The notes below the pieces were generated by a model, which was not told where the DNA came from, did not search any database, and saw only the letters and a program-made list of their open reading frames with translations. From positions 1-13,127 of the forward strand of contig CBFGWV010000128.1 of the NCBI GenBank assembly GCA_965652545.1: 13,127 nucleotides of DNA, written 5' to 3'. This stretch comes from CBFGWV01 sp965652545 (GTDB taxonomy: Bacteria > Pseudomonadota > Gammaproteobacteria > Competibacterales > Competibacteraceae). The translations under genes and the position numbers were made by a program. Positions 8,396 through 13,127 of this stretch are shown here, in pieces (the first letter of the stretch is position 1; the number at the start of each line of letters is the position of its first letter).

Positions 8396-9682
8396 ATGGC
8401 CCCAGTGAGTCTGCTGACCGATCGGTTGCGCACCAGCCTGTGGTTCGTTCCGGTGATCATGGTTGTCGCCTCGGCACTGCTTGCCGCATTGCTGCTGTGG
8501 CTGGACGGGTTTCTGGGCGCGCTATGGCAGGGCGGCTGGCTCTCGCGCCTGCTTGGCGGCCTGGGCAGCGACCGGGCGACCGGCATGCTGCAGGCGATTG
8601 CCGGGTCGATGATCACAGTGGTCGCGCTGGTCTGCACCCTGACGACGGCGGCGATCAGCCAGGCCAGTGCGCAGTACACATCGCGGGTACTGCGCAGCTA
8701 CCTGCGCGACCGGATCACCCAGGCCGTGCTCGGGGCGCTGGTGGGGGTGTTCGTGTACTGCCTGCTGGTGTTCGGTGCCATATCCACTGATGGCGAACCG
8801 GCGGTGCTGGCCGTCCTGGGCGCCGTTTTGCTGACGTTGTTCGCCGTCTCGTTGCTGGTGTATTTCGTCCATCACATCGCTCGCTCTTTGCAGGCCTCGA
8901 GCATGGCCGAGGCCATCGCGCTGGAGACCCAGGCGGCGGTGAACCGGCTCTATCCGCCGGACGGCCGGTCGGGCCCGCAAGACGGGCCGGCTCTCATGGC
9001 GCCAGTGCATACGGTTCGGGCGCACTACAGCGGCTACGTGGAAATCTTCGACCACACGGCACTGTGCGAACTGGCGCGGGAGCTCAAGACGGTCATCCAT
9101 GTCCGCCGCGCTGTGGGCGAGTTCATCACCGCCGGTGATGAGATCCTTACCCTGTGCGGGGGCGATGCGCCGGATGAGACACAGGCCGCGCGCCTGGCGC
9201 GGGTCGCGGTGCTGGGTGCCGAGCCGACGCTGGAGCAGGATGTCGGCTTCGGCATTCGCCAGTTGGTGGATGTCGCGCTCAAGGCCTTGTCGCCGGGCGT
9301 CAATGAAACCACCACGGCGATTATCTGCATCGATTGGTTGGGGGTCATTCTGCGTGAGCTCGCCGAGCGGCCGTTTCCGTCGCCCCGGCTCGAAGAGGAC
9401 GGCGAGCTGCGGGCAGTGCTCACCAAACCGGCCTTCAGTGACCACCTGGCGGCGGGGTTCAACCAGATCCGCCAGAGCGCAGCGAGCAATGTCGCGGTCA
9501 TGGTGCGGCTGCTCGATGTGCTGGGCGGCATGGTCGACGCGGCCATGCAACACGATCGCCAGAGCGCGTTGACTGCCCAGATCGATGCCCTGGAGGCACT
9601 TGCCGAGCGCACGATCCACTGGCCGCCCGATCGCGAGCCGGTCATGGCGCGCGTCGCCCGGCTGCGCGAGCGTCTGGGTTAG
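8396..9682 (+). CDS. DUF2254 family predicted membrane protein
   Basis: This 428-aa protein has four N-terminal membrane segments, at about residues 15-37, 66-86, 110-129 and 136-159. After these come a long soluble portion and a helical C-terminal tail. The pattern and motifs such as ITVVALVCTLTTAAISQAS, QYTSRVLRSYLRD and DVALKALSPGVNETTTA fit the DUF2254 family, whose usual length is about 430 residues. The molecular function of the family is unknown to me; its members are inner-membrane proteins with a conserved soluble C-terminal half. The start is set by a strong Shine-Dalgarno 5 nt upstream. It is divergent from the flotillin operon and on the same strand as the cytochrome oxidase genes, 107 nt upstream of subunit II. 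Co-transcription with the oxidase is possible but not shown, and no clear terminator lies between them. Confidence 0.85.
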   Translation: MAPVSLLTDRLRTSLWFVPVIMVVASALLAALLLWLDGFLGALWQGGWLSRLLGGLGSDRATGMLQAIAGSMITVVALVCTLTTAAISQASAQYTSRVLRSYLRDRITQAVLGALVGVFVYCLLVFGAISTDGEPAVLAVLGAVLLTLFAVSLLVYFVHHIARSLQASSMAEAIALETQAAVNRLYPPDGRSGPQDGPALMAPVHTVRAHYSGYVEIFDHTALCELARELKTVIHVRRAVGEFITAGDEILTLCGGDAPDETQAARLARVAVLGAEPTLEQDVGFGIRQLVDVALKALSPGVNETTTAIICIDWLGVILRELAERPFPSPRLEEDGELRAVLTKPAFSDHLAAGFNQIRQSAASNVAVMVRLLDVLGGMVDAAMQHDRQSALTAQIDALEALAERTIHWPPDREPVMARVARLRERLG

Positions 9683-9789
9683 CCAAAAACTTTTTCGAGC
9701 GCGCGCTGCCAACAGGCAAGGACCTGTTGCCCGGGACTCGATGTGGAATGGATCATCCGCACGCGGCTGCTGCCGTGTTCACGCCGCCT
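9683..9789 (+). other. Short intergenic gap between DUF2254 and oxidase genes
   Basis: These 107 nt hold AAAAACTTTTT (9686-9695 region) followed by the palindrome AGCGCGCGCT (9698-9707), but no hairpin followed by a T-run, so no convincing rho-independent terminator for the upstream gene. AAGGA at 9718-9722 could serve as a ribosome-binding site for an upstream TTG start of subunit II at 9727. No clear promoter was recognised. Confidence 0.4.
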
Positions 9790-10764
9790 ATGAACGGTGC
9801 CCGCCTGTCAGTGGCACTCTGCTGCGTGTTGACCGGTTGTGGTGGAGTACAGTCCGCCCTGGCCCCGGCTGGCCGCCAGGCCGACGAGGTGGCGACGCTG
9901 TTCTGGGCGATGTTGATCGCGGCGGCCGCGATCTGGCTGCTGGTGATCGCCGGCGCCCATTGGGCCTTGCGTGCCGACCCGGCGCGCTATGGGGAACGCG
10001 CAGCGGGGTGGATCATCATCGGCGGGGGCGTCGTCTTTCCGGTGACTGTTCTCGCCGCTCTGCTCACCTATGGCCTGAGCCTGCTGTCGCAGGCCGACGC
10101 CGAGCCGGCACTGACGGTGCGGGTGAGCGGCGAGCAGTGGTGGTGGCGTATCGGCTATGTGCATGAGGCGTTCGATGCGCCAATCGAGAGCGCCAACGAG
10201 ATCCGCGTGCCCGCCGGCCGGCCGGTGGCGTTCGAGCTCGATAGCCCCGATGTGATCCATTCGTTCTGGATCCCCTCGCTGGGGGGCAAGCTGGACATGA
10301 TCCCGGGGCGTACCAACCGGCTGGTGCTGACGCCGTTGGAACCGGGCCGTTATCGCGGCGTGTGCGCCGAGTTCTGCGGTACCGCCCATGCCCTGATGGC
10401 GTTCGACGTGGTGGTCATGCCGTCACGGGATTTTACGCGTTGGTTGCGCGCCCAAGCCGCGCCGGCACACGAGGCCTCGGACGAGCCGGCCAGACGCGGC
10501 CGCGAGTTGTTCCACAGCACCGGCTGCGCGGCCTGCCACACCGTTCGCGGGCACACCGAGACCGGGCGGGTGGGGCCGGACCTGACCCATGTCGGGACGC
10601 GTGCCTCGCTGGGTGCCGGCACTCTGCCCAACACCCGCGACAACCTCACGCAATGGATCGCCTCGCCGCAGGCCATCAAGCCCGGTGCCCTCATGCCCGC
10701 GTTCGCCATGCTGGCGCAGGAAGAGATCGACGCCCTGGCCGCCTACCTGGCCGGTTTGGAATGA
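9790..10764 (+). CDS. ctaC: Cytochrome c oxidase subunit II fused to cytochrome c (lipoprotein form)
   Basis: This 324-aa protein binds the CuA centre of a haem-copper oxidase and passes electrons to subunit I. Residues 1-17 form a lipoprotein signal ending in the lipobox LTGC, with Cys17 as lipidation site. Two membrane segments lie at about 36-58 and 74-97. The CuA domain has the aromatic patch QWWWR (117-119 for the three Trp) and the full ligand set: His157, Cys192, Glu194, Cys196, His200 and Met203 (CAEFCGTAHALM). A C-terminal cytochrome c domain follows, with CAACH at 246-250 and probable haem ligand Met302 (GALMPAF), giving a caa3-like subunit II. The ATG at 9790 is chosen because it gives a compact lipoprotein signal, although no good Shine-Dalgarno precedes it. 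In-frame alternatives are ATG 9748 and TTG 9727, the latter preceded by AAGGA. Its stop overlaps the subunit I start as ATGA. Confidence 0.92.
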   Translation: MNGARLSVALCCVLTGCGGVQSALAPAGRQADEVATLFWAMLIAAAAIWLLVIAGAHWALRADPARYGERAAGWIIIGGGVVFPVTVLAALLTYGLSLLSQADAEPALTVRVSGEQWWWRIGYVHEAFDAPIESANEIRVPAGRPVAFELDSPDVIHSFWIPSLGGKLDMIPGRTNRLVLTPLEPGRYRGVCAEFCGTAHALMAFDVVVMPSRDFTRWLRAQAAPAHEASDEPARRGRELFHSTGCAACHTVRGHTETGRVGPDLTHVGTRASLGAGTLPNTRDNLTQWIASPQAIKPGALMPAFAMLAQEEIDALAAYLAGLE

Positions 10765-13127
10765 GCACCTCACCACCGCTGTCGAATGCCTCGTCGCCAC
10801 AGGACGAGCCGGCCGTTCGTCGTGCCCAGGCCGAGCGGCTGATCGCGGCCTGGGCACGGCCCACCGGCTGGCGGTATTGGTCTGCGGTCAACAACGATAC
10901 GGTGGGTCTGTGGTACATCACCACGGCATTCGCGTTCTTTTTGTTCGCCGGTGTGCTGGGCCTGATCATACGAGCCCAGTTGGCGGTCCCGGAGAACGAC
11001 CTGGTATCAGCCGGGCTGTACAACCAGGTGTTCACCTTGCACGGCACGGTGATGATGTTTCTGTTCGCGGTGCCGATCTTCGAGGCCGTGGCCATCCTCA
11101 TCCTGCCGGAGATGCTGGGTGCGCGGGACTTGCCGTTTCCCCGCCTGTCGGCATTCGGCTATTGGTGCTTCCTGATCGGCGGCATCTTTGTCTGCGGGTC
11201 GATTTTCTTCGATGCCGCACCCAACGGCGGGTGGTTCATGTATCCGCCGCTGTCGACCGACCTGCGCCAGTCGGGCATCGGGGCCGATATCTGGCTGCTG
11301 GGCTTGTCGTTCATCGAGGTCGCATCCATTGCGGCGGCGGTGGAGCTCATCGTCGGTGTGCTCAAATGCCGCCCGCCCGGCATGCACATCAACCTGACGC
11401 CGCTGTATGCCTGGTACGTGCTGATCGTCGCCGGGATGATCCTGTTCGCGTTTCCGCCCCTGATCGCCGGCGACATCCTCCTGGAGATGGAGCGGGCATT
11501 CGACTGGCCGTTCTTCGACCCCGCCCGCGGGGGGGATCCGCTGCTGTGGCAGCACCTGTTCTGGATCTTCGGCCACCCGGAGGTCTACATCATCTTCCTG
11601 CCGTCCATTGCCCTGCTGGCGATGATCATCCCGACCTTCGCCGGGCGGCCGATCGCCGGCTACTCGTGGATCGTACTCTCGGCGGTGGGCACCGGCTTCC
11701 TGAGCTTCGGCCTGTGGGTGCACCACATGTTCACCACCGGCTTGCCGGCGATATCGCTGGGCTTTTTCTCGGCCGCGTCCGAGGCGGTGGCGATCCCCAC
11801 CGGTATACAGATTTTTGTCTTCATCGCGACCTTGCTGCTGGGCCGGGTGGTGCGTTCTACACCCATGCTGTTCGCCATGGGGGCGCTGGCCATTTTCGTC
11901 CTCGGGGGGCTCACCGGCGTCATGGTTGCCGTGGTGCCGTTCGACTTTCAGGCCCATGACAGCTACTTCGTCGTCGCGCACCTTCACTACACACTGGTCG
12001 GTGGGGTGTTGTTCCCTTTGGTGGCCGGGCTGTATTACTTCTATCCCTTCGCCCGCGCGAAAATGCTGTCAGACCGCTGGGGGCGGCGGGCGTTCTGGTT
12101 GATGTTCATCGGCTTCAACCTGGCCTTCCTGCCCATGCACCTGACCGGCTTGCTGGGCATGCCGCGACGGGTGTTCACCTACGCGCCGGATCTGGGCTGG
12201 AACGGGCTGAACCTCGCCTCCAGCATCGGTGCCTTCGTGCTTGCCGCCGGTGTGGCGGTCGTCGTCATCGACGTGCTCCGGCCGAAGTCGAGCCAACCGT
12301 CCTGCAAGCGCAACCCCTGGGGCGCCGGCACGCTGGAGTGGCTGGCCGAGATGCCTGATGAGCCTTGGGGAGTGCGGTCCATCCCCATCATCGAGAGCCG
12401 TTATCCGTTGTGGGACCAACCCGATTTCGTGCGCCGGGTCGATGAGGGGCGCTTCTACCTGCCGGATGCCGAGGAGGGGCGGCGCGAGACGCTGGTCACC
12501 TCGGTGCTCGATGCCGAACCGGTCCAGTGCATGCGGGTGCCGGGGCCGACGTTCCTGACGTTCTTCGCGGCCGTGTTCGTCGGCGGAGTGTTCATCTTTG
12601 CCACCTATCACTGGTGGTGGGCCACGCTGATCAGCGGCCTGCTTGGCCTGGGGACCATCTTCGCGTGGGTGTGGACCGGTACCGGGGACATCCCCGAGAA
12701 GGCCGAGAAGCACGTCGGCCTGGGCAAGTATCTACCGCTCTACCAGTCCGGGCCCAAGTCAGTCGGCTGGTGGGCCATGTTCATCACCATGACCGGGGAC
12801 CTGACGGCCTTCCTGAGCCTGATCTTCGGTTATCTGTTCTATTGGACGGTGCATACGGACTTTCCCCCACGTGAAATCGCCGGCCCAGGGTGGCAATGGC
12901 CGGCGCTCGCCGCGGCCCTGCTGCTTGCCGCCTGGGGGGCGACGCTGATGGCGAAGTCGGCCAATCGCGCCGCGGCGGTGGGCCGGATGCGCCTGTGGCT
13001 GCTTGCCGCCATGGCGCTTGCGCTGGCCGGTACGCTGGCCTTGTGTCTCGGCCCCTGGGCTCATGGCATGGCGCCCACGACGCATGTGTACCCGGCCATG
13101 GTCTGGGTGCTGGTGATCTGGGCCGGC
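10761..13127 (+). CDS. ctaD: Cytochrome c oxidase subunit I fused to a subunit III-like domain (3' end outside window)
   Basis: The frame is open for 789 codons to the window edge without a stop. It starts at ATG 10761, overlapping the subunit II stop by 4 nt (ATGA). Residues about 45-510 are the twelve-helix subunit I core that reduces O2 to water. Haem a ligand His94 lies in LHGTVMMF. CuB ligand His272 with Glu274 and Tyr276 lies in HPEVY, the other CuB ligands are His321-His322 (WVHHMF), and haem ligands His407 and His409 lie in HLHY. The linker contains NPWGAGTLEW (near 517). From about residue 593 further membrane segments resemble subunit III, so this is a I-III fusion like those of alternative aa3 oxidases (for example rhizobial CoxN). 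The HPEV glutamate marks a type A1-like enzyme. Unusually, the K-channel Lys is Gln350, the K-channel Ser is Ala287, and the D-channel Asn positions are Ile and Ser130, while the entry Asp123 is kept. Confidence 0.93.
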   Translation, partial: MSTSPPLSNASSPQDEPAVRRAQAERLIAAWARPTGWRYWSAVNNDTVGLWYITTAFAFFLFAGVLGLIIRAQLAVPENDLVSAGLYNQVFTLHGTVMMFLFAVPIFEAVAILILPEMLGARDLPFPRLSAFGYWCFLIGGIFVCGSIFFDAAPNGGWFMYPPLSTDLRQSGIGADIWLLGLSFIEVASIAAAVELIVGVLKCRPPGMHINLTPLYAWYVLIVAGMILFAFPPLIAGDILLEMERAFDWPFFDPARGGDPLLWQHLFWIFGHPEVYIIFLPSIALLAMIIPTFAGRPIAGYSWIVLSAVGTGFLSFGLWVHHMFTTGLPAISLGFFSAASEAVAIPTGIQIFVFIATLLLGRVVRSTPMLFAMGALAIFVLGGLTGVMVAVVPFDFQAHDSYFVVAHLHYTLVGGVLFPLVAGLYYFYPFARAKMLSDRWGRRAFWLMFIGFNLAFLPMHLTGLLGMPRRVFTYAPDLGWNGLNLASSIGAFVLAAGVAVVVIDVLRPKSSQPSCKRNPWGAGTLEWLAEMPDEPWGVRSIPIIESRYPLWDQPDFVRRVDEGRFYLPDAEEGRRETLVTSVLDAEPVQCMRVPGPTFLTFFAAVFVGGVFIFATYHWWWATLISGLLGLGTIFAWVWTGTGDIPEKAEKHVGLGKYLPLYQSGPKSVGWWAMFITMTGDLTAFLSLIFGYLFYWTVHTDFPPREIAGPGWQWPALAAALLLAAWGATLMAKSANRAAAVGRMRLWLLAAMALALAGTLALCLGPWAHGMAPTTHVYPAMVWVLVIWAG

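Noticed and set aside
9698..9707. GC palindrome considered as a terminator of the DUF2254 gene
   Set aside because: It is too short for a stable stem with a loop, and the T-run precedes it instead of following it.
8522..9712. 396-codon minus-strand open frame opposite DUF2254
   Set aside because: The plus strand has a strong ribosome-binding site and four membrane helices typical of DUF2254; the antisense product is Arg/Gln/His-rich without domains.
10589..11959. 456-codon plus-strand open frame in another frame over the oxidase genes
   Set aside because: It overlaps the subunit I frame, which holds all the haem and copper ligands; the alternative translation is Arg/His-rich noise.

Overview
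The window is GC-rich, densely coding DNA with long antisense shadow frames, and it contains no RNA genes, mobile elements or CRISPR arrays that I can see. Gene content suggests the chromosome of an aerobic, high-GC proteobacterium, most likely a gammaproteobacterium. That placement is inferred from the YqiJ/YqiK-type pair and the haem-copper oxidase, not from a phylogenetic marker.

Left part (1-8113, minus strand): a three-gene operon read from right to left. It encodes a YqiJ-like membrane protein with a C-terminal OB-fold/NfeD-like region (208 aa), a long YqiK-type flotillin (728 aa), and a very large ATPase (1747 aa). The ATPase has a beta-rich N-terminal region of the DUF3686 type, a long coiled-coil middle and a MoxR/AAA_5-like AAA+ module near its C-terminus. 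The spacings are 44 and 11 nt, and the ATPase ribosome-binding site overlaps the flotillin stop codon, so the three products are very probably co-expressed. The natural reading is a flotillin membrane scaffold coupled to an AAA+ remodelling machine. The 'DNA repair ATPase' label often given to the large protein is not supported by anything visible here. This operon is the best candidate for an under-described system in the window.

Middle (8114-8395): a 282-bp divergent intergenic region. It should carry promoters for both directions and contains a 9-bp inverted repeat and a 10-bp palindrome.

Right part (8396-13127, plus strand): a DUF2254 four-helix membrane protein (428 aa), followed after 107 nt by an aa3-type cytochrome c oxidase locus. 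The oxidase genes are a lipoprotein subunit II fused to a C-terminal cytochrome c domain and, overlapping it by ATGA, a subunit I fused to a subunit III-like region that runs off the window end. All metal ligands and the active-site Glu/Tyr are present in subunit I. The K-channel lysine is replaced by glutamine and the D-channel asparagines are not conserved. This marks an alternative oxidase whose proton routes probably differ from the textbook mitochondrial/Paracoccus enzyme.
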